Positions 35,485 to 44,854 of a stretch of 64,000 nt of DNA are shown here, in pieces. The stretch covers positions 5,411,001-5,475,000 of the forward strand of contig NZ_CP036498.1 in assembly GCF_018279705.1 (NCBI RefSeq). Direction: 5' to 3'. The DNA is from Tardiphaga alba (GTDB lineage Bacteria > Pseudomonadota > Alphaproteobacteria > Rhizobiales > Xanthobacteraceae). The position numbers and the translations under genes were made by a program. Numbering within the stretch: the stretch's first letter is position 1; each line of letters starts with the position of its first letter. The notes beneath the pieces are model-generated. The model saw nothing but the letters and a program-made list of their open reading frames with translations, was not told the DNA's origin and searched no databases.

Positions 35485-36447
35485 ATGTCCGATCCCATGC
35501 GCAGCTATCTCGACTTCGAAAAGCCGGTCGCCGAGCTTGATTCCAAGATCGACGAATTGCGCGTGCTGGCTGCCGGCGGCAGCGATATCGGCGAGGAGAT
35601 CGTCCGCATCGAGGACAAGGCGGTCGCCGCCTTGCACGAGCTCTATGCCAACCTGACGCCATGGCAAAAGACCCAGGTCGCGCGCCATCCGCAGCGTCCG
35701 CATTGCGTCAACTACATCGACTCGCTGATCACCGAATTCACCCCGCTCGCAGGTGACCGCAAGTTCGGCGAGGACGAAGCGCTGATCGCCGGTTTCGGCC
35801 GTTTTCGCGGCGAGGCGGTGTGTGTGTTGGGTCAGGAAAAGGGCTCGACCACCGAGACCCGTCTCAAGCACAATTTCGGCATGGCCCGCCCCGAAGGCTA
35901 CCGCAAGGCGGTGCGCCTGATGGAGATGGCCGATCGCTTCGGCCTGCCCGTGCTGTCGCTGGTGGACACCGCCGGCGCCTATCCCGGCATCGGCGCCGAA
36001 GAGCGCGGCCAGGCGGAAGCCATCGCGCGCTCAACCGATGCGTGCCTCGCGCTCGGTGTACCCAATGTCGCCGTCATCATCGGCGAAGGCGGTTCAGGCG
36101 GCGCCATCGCGATCGCCACCGCCAACAAGGTGCTGATGCTGGAACACGCGATCTACAGCGTGATCTCGCCGGAAGCCGCCTCCTCGATCCTGTGGCGCGA
36201 TTCATCGAAGGCGCAGGAAGCTGCGACCAACATGAAGATCACCGCGCAGGACCTGCTGCGCTTCGGCGTGGTGGACAGCGTACTGAAGGAGCCTGCGGGT
36301 GGCGCCCATCGCGATCCCGCGGCGATGATCGCCACGACCGGCGATGCGATCGCGCAGGCGCTGAAGGATCTCAGCGGCATGGACGCCGCAGCGGTGCGCC
36401 AGCAGCGCCGGCAGAAGTTTCTGGATATCGGCCGCAAGATAGGCTGA
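35485..36447 (+). CDS. accA: Acetyl-CoA carboxylase carboxyltransferase subunit alpha
   Basis: This is a 320-residue protein. It begins MRSYLDFEKPVAELDSKIDELR, followed by the AccA core with GFGRFRGEAVCVLGQEKGS, NFGMARPEGYRKA, VDTAGAYPGIGAEERGQAEAI and GEGGSGGAIAIATANKVLMLE. With AccD it transfers carboxyl from biotin to acetyl-CoA, making malonyl-CoA for fatty-acid synthesis. It ends ALKDLSGMDAAAVRQQRRQKFL, as in rhizobial homologues. The ATG at 35485 is used; an ATG four codons later is also possible. It is transcribed rightward and ends just before a family C repeat. Confidence 0.97.
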   Translation: MSDPMRSYLDFEKPVAELDSKIDELRVLAAGGSDIGEEIVRIEDKAVAALHELYANLTPWQKTQVARHPQRPHCVNYIDSLITEFTPLAGDRKFGEDEALIAGFGRFRGEAVCVLGQEKGSTTETRLKHNFGMARPEGYRKAVRLMEMADRFGLPVLSLVDTAGAYPGIGAEERGQAEAIARSTDACLALGVPNVAVIIGEGGSGGAIAIATANKVLMLEHAIYSVISPEAASSILWRDSSKAQEAATNMKITAQDLLRFGVVDSVLKEPAGGAHRDPAAMIATTGDAIAQALKDLSGMDAAAVRQQRRQKFLDIGRKIG

Positions 36448-36455
36448 CATCTTCT

Positions 36456-36635
36456 CCCTCCCCAAGCCGCGCAGCGGCGCCGTGGGGAGGGTGGCGCGGA
36501 GCGAGCCCTTGCGAGCGACGTGACGGGTGGGGCGCCTCCCCACACTCTGACGTCACGTGGCGCACCCCCACCCGTCCGCACTTCGCGCGGCCACCCTCCC
36601 CACCCCGCACAGCTTCGCTGTGCTTAGGGGGAGGG
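36456..36635. repeat. Intergenic palindromic repeat, family C, copy 2
   Basis: CCCTCCCCAAGCCGCGCAGC through TTAGGGGGAGGG, with inner arms CCGTGGGGAGGGTGG and CCACCCTCCCCACC around ACTCTGACGTCACG. It starts nine bases after the accA stop and shares the TGACGTCA centre with the copy at 22784. Confidence 0.75.
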
Positions 36636-36672
36636 ATGCCCCAACCGCTTCGTTCTTTTCAATGCCCGCAGC

Positions 36673-36698
36673 AAAAAGCCCGCCTTTCGGCGGGCTTT
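36673..36698 (-). terminator. Terminator between accA and the parvulin gene
   Basis: The stem AAAGCCCGCC/GGCGGGCTTT (36675-36684 with 36689-36698) has a TTTC loop. The minus strand continues TTTTTGC, so it best serves the parvulin gene, though it could also stop accA transcripts. Confidence 0.65.
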
Positions 36699-36714
36699 CG
36701 CGTTTCGGCAGTGC

Positions 36715-36803
36715 GTAGCCCGGATGGAGCGAAGCGTAATCCGGGGACCGGCGTTTCAGCACATTCGACATCCCCGGATTTCGCTGCGCTGCATCCGGGC
36801 TAC
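36715..36803. repeat. Intergenic palindromic repeat, family A, copy 3
   Basis: GTAGCCCGGATGGAGCGAAGC ... is mirrored by ... GCGCTGCATCCGGGCTAC, with central CCGGGGACCGG and CCCCGGATTTCGC. It ends 11 bases before the parvulin stop codon. Confidence 0.8.
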
Positions 36804-36813
36804 ATCAGAGCGC

Positions 36814-37737
36814 TTACTTCTTCGCCGGAGGCGCCATCTTGGTGTCGGCGGGCTTCGGTGCATCCTTCGCGGCTGGGGCGGCCGGAGCAGCAGCCTGATC
36901 GAGGCGCTCCACCTTGGCGGCTTCGCGGAGCTTGGTGACGTAATCGGCCTGCGCCTTGCGCACCACATACTGCTCGATCTGCGGCTTCACCTGATCGAAC
37001 GACGGCGCCTGGCGGTTGCGCTTTTCCTCGACCTTGATGATGTGCCAGCCGAACTGCGACTTCACCGGGTCCGAAATCTTGCCCGGCTCCAGCTCGAAGG
37101 CGACCTTGGAGAATTCCGGCACCATCTGGTCCTTGGTGAAGAAGCCGAGGTCGCCACCATCGGCCGCACCTGGATCCTTCGACGACTTCTTCGCGAGTTC
37201 AGCAAAATTCGCGCCCTTCTTCAGCTCCTCGGCGATCTTCTTGGCCTCGTCCTCGCTCTCCACCAGGATGTGGCGAGCGTGGACTTCCTGCTCGCCGGAA
37301 ATCTGCTTGGCGGCGTCCTCATAGACCTTCTTCATGTTCGCGTCGGTCAGCGATTCCTTGCCTTCCGAACCGAGCAGGCTGTCCATCAGCAGGCGGTTGC
37401 GGGCGAAGGCGAGCTTGGATTTGAACTCCTCGCGATCGGCAACCTTTTTGTCCTCGGCCGCCTTGGCGACGATCTTCATGTCGATCAGGAACGACAGGAC
37501 ATTGTCCTTGCGGGTCGATGGGTCCATCTGGGCAAGGCTCGGCCCGAGCTCTTCCTCGGCGATCGTAACGTCGCTCTGGCGGATTTCCTGGCCGTTGACC
37601 TTTGCCAGAACCGGGTTCGCATCCTGCGCGTAAACCGGGAAACTGGACAGGAACGCCACCGCAACAGCGCCGGTGAGCGAGGCCAGGGTCAGGCCGGGGC
37701 GCTGGCCCGGCTTCTGGGCGGGCGATACGAAGGTCAT
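36814..37737 (-). CDS. Peptidylprolyl isomerase, parvulin/SurA-PrsA type, exported
   Basis: This is a 307-residue periplasmic foldase. A signal peptide (LTLASLTGAVAVAFLSS, ending PVYAQ) is followed by an N-terminal chaperone-like helical region (NPVLAKVNGQEIRQSDVTIAEEEL). The rotamase domain is at about residues 135-230 (EVHARHILVESEDEAKKIAEEL, GGDLGFFTKDQMVPEFSKVAF, FGWHIIKVEEKR). The tail is Ala/Pro/Lys-rich. It probably helps outer-membrane or secreted proteins to fold. The ATG at 37737 (MTFVSPAQK) is chosen; the frame is open upstream but without family residues. It diverges from secA, a functionally fitting neighbour. Confidence 0.92.
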   Translation of the reverse strand: MTFVSPAQKPGQRPGLTLASLTGAVAVAFLSSFPVYAQDANPVLAKVNGQEIRQSDVTIAEEELGPSLAQMDPSTRKDNVLSFLIDMKIVAKAAEDKKVADREEFKSKLAFARNRLLMDSLLGSEGKESLTDANMKKVYEDAAKQISGEQEVHARHILVESEDEAKKIAEELKKGANFAELAKKSSKDPGAADGGDLGFFTKDQMVPEFSKVAFELEPGKISDPVKSQFGWHIIKVEEKRNRQAPSFDQVKPQIEQYVVRKAQADYVTKLREAAKVERLDQAAAPAAPAAKDAPKPADTKMAPPAKK

Positions 37738-38069
37738 CGGAAATTCCTCAATCTGAAGGTGCCTGTTGGGACGGCGGGACACTCTCCCAAACAACTCAAC
37801 TTGGCAACGCGAAAACTCTGTCAAAATCATGAAATCCTTGACACCTTGCCGCCGTTGACATCCCCCGGACGCCCCATATCTCTCCCCGACCGGGCCGGTG
37901 GCGAAGGTGCGATTTCGGCTGCGCCGTGGTCATTTGAACCCCTGATCGCCCGACCTCCACCTATCACCCGACGGCGTTAGCGCCGGCAGGCGATGCGCCG
38001 CACAAGACTGGCGATCTGCTGACCCATTCCACGGCTCCCAAGGCCGCATCGAGAAGACAGGATTTCGTG
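37738..38069. other. Divergent promoter region between the parvulin gene and secA
   Basis: This region of 332 bases has two TTGACA hexamers on the plus strand (37838 and 37855) and one on the minus strand near 37820. It is the likely control region for both genes. No other gene is seen. Confidence 0.5.
37855..37882 (+). promoter_or_regulatory. Candidate secA promoter
   Basis: TTGACA (37855-37860), a 16-base spacer and TATCTC (37877-37882). The -35 is perfect and the -10 is weak. It would give a leader of about 180 bases. Confidence 0.4.
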
Positions 38070-40919
38070 ATGATCGGCGCGCTCGCCCGCAAGCTCTTCG
38101 GCTCCGCCAACGACCGCCGCATCAAGACGTATCAGTCGCGCGTCGCTGCCATCAATGCGATGGAAGCCGAAATTGCCGTACTGTCCGACGAGGCGCTGAA
38201 AGCCCGCACCGCGGAGTTCAAGGCTCAGATCGAAGCCGGCAAGAGCCTCGACGACATTCTGGTGCCCGCTTTCGCCACCGTGCGCGAAGCCGCCAAGCGC
38301 ACCCTCGGCCAGCGCCATTTCGACGTGCAGCTGATCGGCGGCATGGTCCTGCATGAAGGCGACATCGCCGAAATGAAGACCGGCGAAGGCAAGACCCTCG
38401 TCGCCACCCTCGCCGTCTATCTCAACGCACTCGCCGGCAAGGGCGTCCACGTCGTCACCGTCAACGACTACCTGGCCAAGCGCGACAGCGGCTGGATGGG
38501 CCAGATTTACGGCTTCCTCGGCCTCACCACCGGCGTGATCGTGCACGGCCTCGACGACGCCGAGCGCCAGGCGGCCTATGCCTGCGATATCACCTACGGC
38601 ACCAATAACGAATACGGCTTCGACTATCTGCGCGACAACATGAAGTACCGGCTGGAGGACATGGTCCAGCGCGGGCACAATTTTGCGATCGTCGACGAAG
38701 TCGACTCGATCCTGATCGACGAAGCCCGTACGCCGCTGATCATCTCCGGTCCGCTCGACGACCGTTCGGAATTCTACAACACCATCGACACCTTCCTGCC
38801 CTCGCTCGAGAAGAAGGTCGACTTCGAGGTCGACGAAAAGCAGCGCACGGTGACACTGACCGAAGCCGGCATGGAGAAGATCGAGACCCTGCTGCGCGAC
38901 GCCGGTCAGCTCAAGGGCGAGAACCTGTACGACGTCGAGAACGTCTCCGTCGTGCACCACGTCAATCAGGCGCTGCGCGCCCATTCGCTGTTCACCCGCG
39001 ACAAGGACTACATCGTCCGCGACGACGAGGTGGTGATCATCGACGAATTCACCGGCCGCATGATGCAGGGCCGCCGTTATTCGGAAGGCCTGCACCAGGC
39101 GCTGGAAGCCAAGGAACATGTGACCGTCCAGCCGGAAAACCAGACGCTGGCTTCGATCACCTTCCAGAACTATTTCCGCATGTACAGCAAGCTCGCCGGT
39201 ATGACCGGTACGGCGCTGACGGAAGCGGACGAACTGTTCGACATCTACAAGCTCGAAGTCGTCGAAGTGCCGACCAATATCGGCATCAACCGTCTCGACG
39301 AGGACGACGAAGTCTACCGCACCCACGGCGAGAAGAACGCCGCGATCCTGGCCGAGATTCAGCGCGCCAATGCGCGCATGCAGCCGGTGCTGGTGGGTAC
39401 CGCCTCGATCGAGAAGTCGGAAGTTCTCGCCGACTTCCTGCTCAAGAACGGCTACAAGATGATCGACTTCGCCGATCCCAAGGGCATGGACAAGCTCTAT
39501 GCCGCGGCGCGTTCGGGCAAGCCGGCCAAGCTGTTTGCGGTGCTGAATGCGCGCTTCCACGAACAGGAAGCCTATATCGTCGCCGAAGCCGGCGTCCCCG
39601 GCGCCATCACCATCGCCACCAACATGGCCGGCCGCGGCACCGACATCAAACTCGGCGGCTCGCTCGAAATGCGCACGCAGGTCGAGACCGCGGGCATCGA
39701 GGACGAAGCCGCCAAGGCTGCCAAGATCGCCGAGATCAAGGCCGAGATCGAGAAATTCCGCGAAGCCGTGCTGAACGCCAAAGAGATCGTCGAGATCGAA
39801 CCGGCGAAGGGCAGCAAGGCCGCAAAGACCGTCGAGAAGCCAGGCGGCCTCTACATCATCGGCTCCGAACGCCATGAGAGCCGCCGCATCGATAACCAGC
39901 TGCGCGGCCGCTCCGGCCGTCAGGGCGACCCTGGCCGCTCGAAATTCTATCTGTCGCTGGAAGACGACCTGATGCGCATCTTCGGATCGGATCGGCTCGA
40001 CACCATGCTGACCCGCCTCGGCCTGAAGGAAGGCGAGGCGATCATCCATCCATGGATCAACAAGGCGCTAGAAAAGGCACAGCAGAAGGTCGAGGCGCGC
40101 AACTTCGACATCCGCAAGAACCTGCTGAAATATGACGACGTTCAGAACGACCAGCGCAAGGTCATCTTCGAGCAGCGCATCGACCTGATGCAGAACGAGA
40201 GCGTCGCCGAGACCGTGAGCGACATGCGCCACGCTTTCGTCGAGGAGCTCGTCGTCAAGCATGTGCCGGAAAACCAGTATGCCGAGCAGTGGGACGTGGC
40301 CGGCCTGAAGGAAGAGCTCAAGCGCGTGCTCGACCTCGATTTGCCCGTCGATGAATGGGCGAAGGAAGAAGGCATCGCGGATGAGGAAATCCTCAGCCGC
40401 ATCGAGCAGAAGGCCGACGAGCACATGGCGGCGAAGGTCGCCCAGTGGGGCCCCGACGTGATGCGTTACGTCGAGAAGACCATTCTGCTGCAGACGCTGG
40501 ATCATCTGTGGCGCGAGCATCTGGTGATGCTGGATCACCTGCGCCAGGTCATCGGCCTGCGCGGCTACGGCCAGCGCGATCCGCTGCAGGAATACAAGGC
40601 GGAAGCGTTCAACCTGTTCGAGGCGCTGATCTCGAACATGCGCGAAGCCGTGACGGCGCAGTTGATGCGCGTCGAGATCGTGCCGCCGGAGCAGCAGCCC
40701 GAGCTGCCGCCGATGGAAGCCCACAAGCTCGACCCGAACACCGGCGAAGACGAGATGGCCTATGCCAATGCCGCACTGGCAGGCCCCGGTGCCGCCGTGG
40801 TGCCCGCCGCGCAGCGCGATCCGAACAATCCGGAGACCTGGGGCAAGATTGGCCGCAATGAGGATTGCCCGTGTGGATCGGGCAAGAAGTTCAAGCATTG
40901 CCACGGAAGGTATGCGTAA
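38070..40919 (+). CDS. secA: Preprotein translocase ATPase SecA
   Basis: This is a 949-residue motor of the Sec export pathway. Walker A is [19 protein letters not shown] (about 100-120), followed by [15 protein letters not shown]. The DEAD-box is [20 protein letters not shown], and the second helicase lobe has [14 protein letters not shown] and [13 protein letters not shown]. The C-terminus ends in a zinc-binding SEC-C motif ([14 protein letters not shown]), preceded by a flexible linker. Between TDIKLGG and [19 protein letters not shown] there is a charged insert (~60 residues), as in alphaproteobacterial SecA. I chose the ATG at 38070 ([11 protein letters not shown]) over the adjacent GTG at 38067. 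Confidence 0.98.
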   Translation: MIGALARKLFGSANDRRIKTYQSRVAAINAMEAEIAVLSDEALKARTAEFKAQIEAGKSLDDILVPAFATVREAAKRTLGQRHFDVQLIGGMVLHEGDIAEMKTGEGKTLVATLAVYLNALAGKGVHVVTVNDYLAKRDSGWMGQIYGFLGLTTGVIVHGLDDAERQAAYACDITYGTNNEYGFDYLRDNMKYRLEDMVQRGHNFAIVDEVDSILIDEARTPLIISGPLDDRSEFYNTIDTFLPSLEKKVDFEVDEKQRTVTLTEAGMEKIETLLRDAGQLKGENLYDVENVSVVHHVNQALRAHSLFTRDKDYIVRDDEVVIIDEFTGRMMQGRRYSEGLHQALEAKEHVTVQPENQTLASITFQNYFRMYSKLAGMTGTALTEADELFDIYKLEVVEVPTNIGINRLDEDDEVYRTHGEKNAAILAEIQRANARMQPVLVGTASIEKSEVLADFLLKNGYKMIDFADPKGMDKLYAAARSGKPAKLFAVLNARFHEQEAYIVAEAGVPGAITIATNMAGRGTDIKLGGSLEMRTQVETAGIEDEAAKAAKIAEIKAEIEKFREAVLNAKEIVEIEPAKGSKAAKTVEKPGGLYIIGSERHESRRIDNQLRGRSGRQGDPGRSKFYLSLEDDLMRIFGSDRLDTMLTRLGLKEGEAIIHPWINKALEKAQQKVEARNFDIRKNLLKYDDVQNDQRKVIFEQRIDLMQNESVAETVSDMRHAFVEELVVKHVPENQYAEQWDVAGLKEELKRVLDLDLPVDEWAKEEGIADEEILSRIEQKADEHMAAKVAQWGPDVMRYVEKTILLQTLDHLWREHLVMLDHLRQVIGLRGYGQRDPLQEYKAEAFNLFEALISNMREAVTAQLMRVEIVPPEQQPELPPMEAHKLDPNTGEDEMAYANAALAGPGAAVVPAAQRDPNNPETWGKIGRNEDCPCGSGKKFKHCHGRYA

Positions 40920-40944
40920 GTTTCAGCCAATTGCGATCGGTTAT

Positions 40945-40975
40945 GAAATCCCTCCCTCGCGGAGGGATTTCTTTT
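40945..40975 (+). terminator. Terminator of secA
   Basis: The stem GAAATCCCTCC/GGAGGGATTTC with a CTCGC loop is followed by TTTTT. It begins 26 bases after the secA stop. Confidence 0.85.
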
Positions 40976-41076
40976 TGGGGTACTCGTCCACGCCTGATCA
41001 CGTTGGACAATGTGTCGCGGACGACTAACCTGCTCCCTCGCGCAAATGCGAGACGCGCGGGACAGGAGCTGCGCCG

Positions 41077-41781
41077 ATGCTATCCGACACAGAAATGATG
41101 ATCCGCCTGCTCTCTGCGGCTGCGCTGGGCAGCCTGATCGGCTTCGAGCGCGAGCGGCTGTTATGGGCGGCGGGTATCCGCACCCATATGCTGGTCTGCG
41201 TCGGCTCATGCCTGGTGATGCTGGTTTCGCAATATGGCTTCACCAACATCCTCACGCATGATCACGTCGTTCTCGATCCCTCGCGTATCGCGGCGCAGGT
41301 TGTGTCGGGAATCGGCTTTCTCGGCGCGGGGGCGATCCTTGTGCGCGGCGAGATCGTCAAGGGTCTGACGACGGCGGCGAGCATCTGGACCGTGGCGGCA
41401 ATCGGGCTCGCCGTCGGCGGCGGGCTCTATCTCGCAGCGGGCGCGTCCACGGTGATCATCCTGCTCATCCTCGCCGGCATGAAGCCGCTCGAGGAAGCCT
41501 ATCGCTCGCGCAACCAGACCTGCATGCTGAAGGTTGGAGTCGAGAACAACGCGCTGACGCCGGAGCTGCTGCGTGAGGCGCTGACACTGCGTCCCAGCCA
41601 GGTGAAGCGATTTCTGGTGGAGAGTCGCGCTCCTGAGGGGATCGACGAATTGTCGATCTTGCTCAGCAAGGTGTCGTCGCAGGATATCGCGACCTATCCG
41701 GACAAGCTGCAGGAACTCGACGGCGTGCGCAGCGTGACGGTGGTCAAGCGCGTGAAGGATCGGCCGGCGGGGATGACGTAA
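41077..41781 (+). CDS. MgtC/SapB family membrane protein
   Basis: This is a 234-residue protein. The N-terminal ~140 residues have four or so membrane segments with the family motifs LIGFERERLLWAAGIRTHMLVCVGS, VSGIGFLGAGAILVRGEIVKGLTTAASIWTVAAIGLA and GLYLAAGAS. A C-terminal ACT-like domain follows (CMLKVGVENNALTPELL). MgtC proteins affect magnesium homeostasis and inhibit F-ATP synthase in pathogens; in soil bacteria the role is less clear. The ATG at 41077 is preceded by CAGGAG. It is convergent with the L,D-transpeptidase gene, 13 bases apart. Confidence 0.92.
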   Translation: MLSDTEMMIRLLSAAALGSLIGFERERLLWAAGIRTHMLVCVGSCLVMLVSQYGFTNILTHDHVVLDPSRIAAQVVSGIGFLGAGAILVRGEIVKGLTTAASIWTVAAIGLAVGGGLYLAAGASTVIILLILAGMKPLEEAYRSRNQTCMLKVGVENNALTPELLREALTLRPSQVKRFLVESRAPEGIDELSILLSKVSSQDIATYPDKLQELDGVRSVTVVKRVKDRPAGMT

Positions 41782-41794
41782 AGGCGATGCGCGG

Positions 41795-43303
41795 TTAGCG
41801 CAGCGCCTGGAAACGGCTGTCGAAGGAATTGCCCGATACGACCGGAGCAGCGCCGGACATTGATGACGCCACAGGTGCTGCCGGCTCTGCAACAACCGTC
41901 GGCTTCAGCGGCGGACGCGCGGTGGCGACAGCCGTTGCCGGAGCTGCGGCAGGCTTCGCGGCCGGCATCGGCGCGGACTTGGCGGCGGCAGCCGGAGCCG
42001 CCTTGGCCTTCGCGGCAGCCGCCGGTGCGGCAGCAGCGACAGGCGCCGGTGCAGGCGTCGTGCTGGCGGTGGTCTCGCTGCCACCCATGCCGACCTTCTT
42101 GGCAAGATTGCTGAAGAACCCGCCCTGCGACGACGCCGAGGCGACGCGCGTGGTGGCTTCGGCAGCCGGCGCGGCGGTGGCTGGCGCCTCATCCGACGAC
42201 GACGAGAACATCGACGCACCGAAAGACGGCGACGCTGTTGCCATCGCAGTCGCCTTCGGCGGATTCACATGCGGCGGGATGGTGCCGGGCGCGCGGGTAT
42301 AGGCGACGCTCGCGGTGCCCGGAAGATCCGGCTCGGACAGGCCGGTGGAGCCTTCCGGGATCTTCGACGCGAAGATGCGGTTCATGCCGCCGTCGATATC
42401 CGGGCGACGCTGCGCCATCGGCGTGCCCTTGGAGATCAGCTCCGCGGTCTTGGCATCGTCCGATGCTTCCTTGGCGCGAACGGCATCGGCGATCTCGGCC
42501 GGCACTTCATAGACCGGGCACTTCATCGCAGCATTGAACATCGCCGGGCGTGTCGGGGAGGCGTTCGGCACCACCGGATCGAACACGTAGCGCTGTTCGC
42601 AGAACTCGACCTTCGGCTCCTGCTTCGTCACTTCGAAATGATCGTAGCCCTGCTTGATCATCTTCCAGAACGGCATGTTCGGATTGCCGCGATGGCGCGC
42701 CATGTTCACCGGCGTCATGCGGAACGGATAGGCCTGCACCTGGAAAGCGCGCTGGCCCCCGAAGAAGCTCTCGCGGCCGAACGAATAGACTTCCGAGATC
42801 TGCTCGTCGGTCATGGCGTAGCAGCCGCGCGACGAGCAGTCGCCATGCACCATCAGCATCGAGCCGGTACGGCCGAGCGATTTATCGAAGGCGTTCGGAT
42901 AGCCCATATTGAAGGACAGATAGAACGACGACTGCGGATTCATCTGGCCCGGCGTGATCGAATAGAAGCCTTCCGGCGCCTGACGATCGCCTTCCTTGAT
43001 CTTGGGACCGAGATCACCCGACCAGCGGCAGATCGGGTAGGTCTTCAGCAGCGCGAACTGGCCGGAGCGCGTCTGCTTCCAGACCTCGAGCTCGGCTTCT
43101 TGCTTGAAGATTCGGATCAGCAACGGCGACTGCGGATCCATGTCCTTGGCGGCCATTTCGGCCAGCATCTTTTCCGGGATCGGCTTATTGGCCTTGGCGT
43201 TGCTCGCCAGCGACATTTGCTCGCCATTGCAGCCAGCCAACAGCGCACCGGCCGACAATACGGCCGAGGTGAGCAGCGCGCGAACAAGCGTGCGATTGAT
43301 CAA
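41795..43303 (-). CDS. L,D-transpeptidase (YkuD domain) lipoprotein with Ala/Pro-rich tail
   Basis: This is a 502-residue envelope protein. The start TTG at 43303 gives a lipoprotein signal (INRTLVRALLTSAVLSAGAL, ending LLAGC). The YkuD domain has FYSITPGQMNPQSSFYLSFNMGYP and the catalytic motif MVHGDCSSRGCYAMTDEQI (HG...S..GC). It probably cross-links peptidoglycan or attaches proteins to it. From about residue 330 the chain is low-complexity Ala/Pro/Lys (APAAAAKSAPMPAAKPA), likely a disordered spacer. The start is uncertain because TTG is rare, but the lipobox position fits. Confidence 0.88.
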   Translation of the reverse strand: MINRTLVRALLTSAVLSAGALLAGCNGEQMSLASNAKANKPIPEKMLAEMAAKDMDPQSPLLIRIFKQEAELEVWKQTRSGQFALLKTYPICRWSGDLGPKIKEGDRQAPEGFYSITPGQMNPQSSFYLSFNMGYPNAFDKSLGRTGSMLMVHGDCSSRGCYAMTDEQISEVYSFGRESFFGGQRAFQVQAYPFRMTPVNMARHRGNPNMPFWKMIKQGYDHFEVTKQEPKVEFCEQRYVFDPVVPNASPTRPAMFNAAMKCPVYEVPAEIADAVRAKEASDDAKTAELISKGTPMAQRRPDIDGGMNRIFASKIPEGSTGLSEPDLPGTASVAYTRAPGTIPPHVNPPKATAMATASPSFGASMFSSSSDEAPATAAPAAEATTRVASASSQGGFFSNLAKKVGMGGSETTASTTPAPAPVAAAAPAAAAKAKAAPAAAAKSAPMPAAKPAAAPATAVATARPPLKPTVVAEPAAPVASSMSGAAPVVSGNSFDSRFQALR

Positions 43304-43646
43304 GGCGAAACTCCACAGCCGGCTGAAACCGACACCCCAGGGAATACGGACAAATTAGTCCTAATTCCTTCTGAAATATTAGCCTTAAGGGACCCCACCC
43401 GCAACACAACCGGATGTGAGCGGCGGGTTCCATTCCGGCGATGGTCAATAGAGATTGAAGATTTGACAACAGGCGGAATTGCGGCGGAGGGGCTGGCACG
43501 CAGGGGCGTGGCTAATCGGAGGTGAGTGCGCGGTTAGGCACTTCCCGTAGCCCGGATGGAGCGAAGCGCAATCCGGGAATCAGAGTATCGGCATATCGCC
43601 GGTCCCCGGATTTCGCTGCGCTCCATCCGGGCTACGAAACCGAGCC
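43304..43646. other. Intergenic region upstream of the L,D-transpeptidase gene
   Basis: This region of 343 bases includes an AT-rich patch (TTAGTCCTAATTCC, about 43355-43385) that could hold the transpeptidase promoter. The family A repeat is at 43547-43635. No gene is visible. Confidence 0.55.
43547..43635. repeat. Intergenic palindromic repeat, family A, copy 4
   Basis: GTAGCCCGGATGGAGCGAAGCGCAATCCGGG-type arm, mirrored by CCCCGGATTTCGC and GCTCCATCCGGGCTAC. It ends 11 bases before the J-domain gene stop, the same spacing as copy 3 has to the parvulin gene. Confidence 0.8.
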
Positions 43647-44293
43647 CTAAGCCCGGATCACCGTCTTCAAGTAGTTGTAAGCCTTGATGACTTCGATCAG
43701 GCGGTCTTCCGTGGAGCGGTCGCCGCCATTGGCGTCGGGGTGGTGCTGTTTCACCAGCGCCTTGTACTTGGCCTTGACGTCATCCAGCGTGGCCGAGGGC
43801 CGAGGCCCATGACCTGGAGTGCCTTGCGCTCGGCATTCATAACTTTGCGCTCTTCCGGCTTCGGCGCTTCGGCCTGGGCGCGGCGGCGACCACGGCCGAG
43901 GCCGTTCATCTCGTCGAACATGGAGAACGGATCGACGGCACCGTCGAGATTGGCCTCGCCGGACTTGCCTTTGCCCTTGGTGCCATTGGCGCCCATCTTC
44001 CAGGTCGGACGATGGCCGGTCAGCGCGTCCTTCTGGTAACTGGCAACGGCATCCGGGGCCATGCCCTGGAAGAAGTTGTAGCCCTGATTGTATTCGCGGA
44101 CGTGGTTCAGGCAGAAATGCCAATATTCCTTGTCCTGCGCGCGACCCTTGGGGGCGCGGTGCGGGCCCTTGTTCTTGCATTCGGGCCACTCGCACATGAC
44201 CGATGCCTCGCGGGCAGCGGCCTGCTGCTTCGCGCTCAGCTTGTTCGGCTTGATGCGGATACTGTCGAAGAATTTGGATGAGTCGATGGGCAT
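43647..44293 (-). pseudogene. J-domain (DnaJ-like) protein gene interrupted by a -1 frameshift
   Basis: The N-terminal frame begins MPIDSSKFFDSIRIKPNKLS and contains a Cys/His cluster (CEWPECKNKGPHRAP, WHFCLNHVREYNQGYNFF). It runs to KALQVMGLG (about residue 165). The J domain then continues in a different frame: PSATLDDVKAKYKALVKQ, then HHPDANGGD (HPD motif) and VIKAYNYLKTVIRA, stopping at 43647. The switch lies at the GGG at 43797-43799, where one more G would join both parts into ~215 residues, the normal size. As written, translation stops at 43751 without the J domain. If the frameshift is real, the co-chaperone is inactive; I suspect a sequence error. Confidence 0.8.
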
Positions 44294-44409
44294 GGCTGAC
44301 TATGACAACGCAATGCAAAAAGCTTCAAGTCTTGACATTCGGATTACCCTCACAGGCCGCCATCACATCGCAATGGACGCCCGCGGCCTGAGCCGCTAAG
44401 CCGGTCATC

Positions 44410-44688
44410 ATGACCATGAAAGATAACATCACAAAGAAGCTGACAGAGGCTTTCACGCCTCGCAGCCTAGCCGTGACCGATGAATCGCATCTGCATGCCG
44501 GTCACATGGGCCACCGCCCGGAGGGTGAAACCCATTTCAGGGTCAATATTGTGTCGGAGGCCTTCGAAGGGAAGAGCCGGATCGACCGCCACCGGATGGT
44601 GAATAGCGTACTGGCCGCGGAACTCGCGGGAACGGTGCACGCGCTGGCGGTAAAGGCGCTCGCGCCCGGGGAAGCGGGCGGTTCTTAA
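44410..44688 (+). CDS. bolA: BolA family protein
   Basis: This is a 92-residue protein with the BolA fold. KKLTEAFTPRSLAVTDESHLHAGH is followed by GETHFRVNIVSEAFEGKSRIDRHRMVNSVL. The conserved His in the HAGH loop can ligate a [2Fe-2S] cluster together with a monothiol glutaredoxin. BolA proteins take part in iron-sulfur and iron homeostasis and in stress morphology. The J-protein gene is divergent, 116 bases away, a conserved pairing in this group. The ATG at 44410 is used; the next ATG is two codons later. Confidence 0.93.
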   Translation: MTMKDNITKKLTEAFTPRSLAVTDESHLHAGHMGHRPEGETHFRVNIVSEAFEGKSRIDRHRMVNSVLAAELAGTVHALAVKALAPGEAGGS

Positions 44689-44690
44689 CC

Positions 44691-44853
44691 TCGCCCCGCT
44701 TGCGGGGAGAGGTCGACCGTAATGCGCGCAGCGCGTGGAGGTCGGGTGAGGGGAACTCTCCACTTGCTCCGAGCCCGCGGAGAGTCCCCCTCATCCGACC
44801 CGGCTTCGCTGCGCTTCGCCGGGCCACCTTCTCCCCGCAAGCGGGGAGAAGGA
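44691..44853. repeat. Intergenic palindromic repeat, family D, copy 2
   Basis: CCCCGCTTGCGGGGAGAGGTCG at the left and CCTTCTCCCCGCAAGCGGGG at the right pair. The inner arms ACTCTCC/GGAGAGT lie around GCTCCGAGC. It fills the gap between the bolA and fdsD stop codons, where it may block read-through. Confidence 0.75.
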
Positions 44854-44854
44854 A

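Noticed and set aside
22146..36803. CRISPR array candidates among the repeats
   Set aside because: The repeats are long, palindromic and dispersed, with no regular spacers and no cas genes.
37977..40049. 690-codon minus-strand frame opposite secA
   Set aside because: It is a shadow of the secA gene, with Asp/His/Val-rich composition typical of antisense frames in GC-rich DNA.
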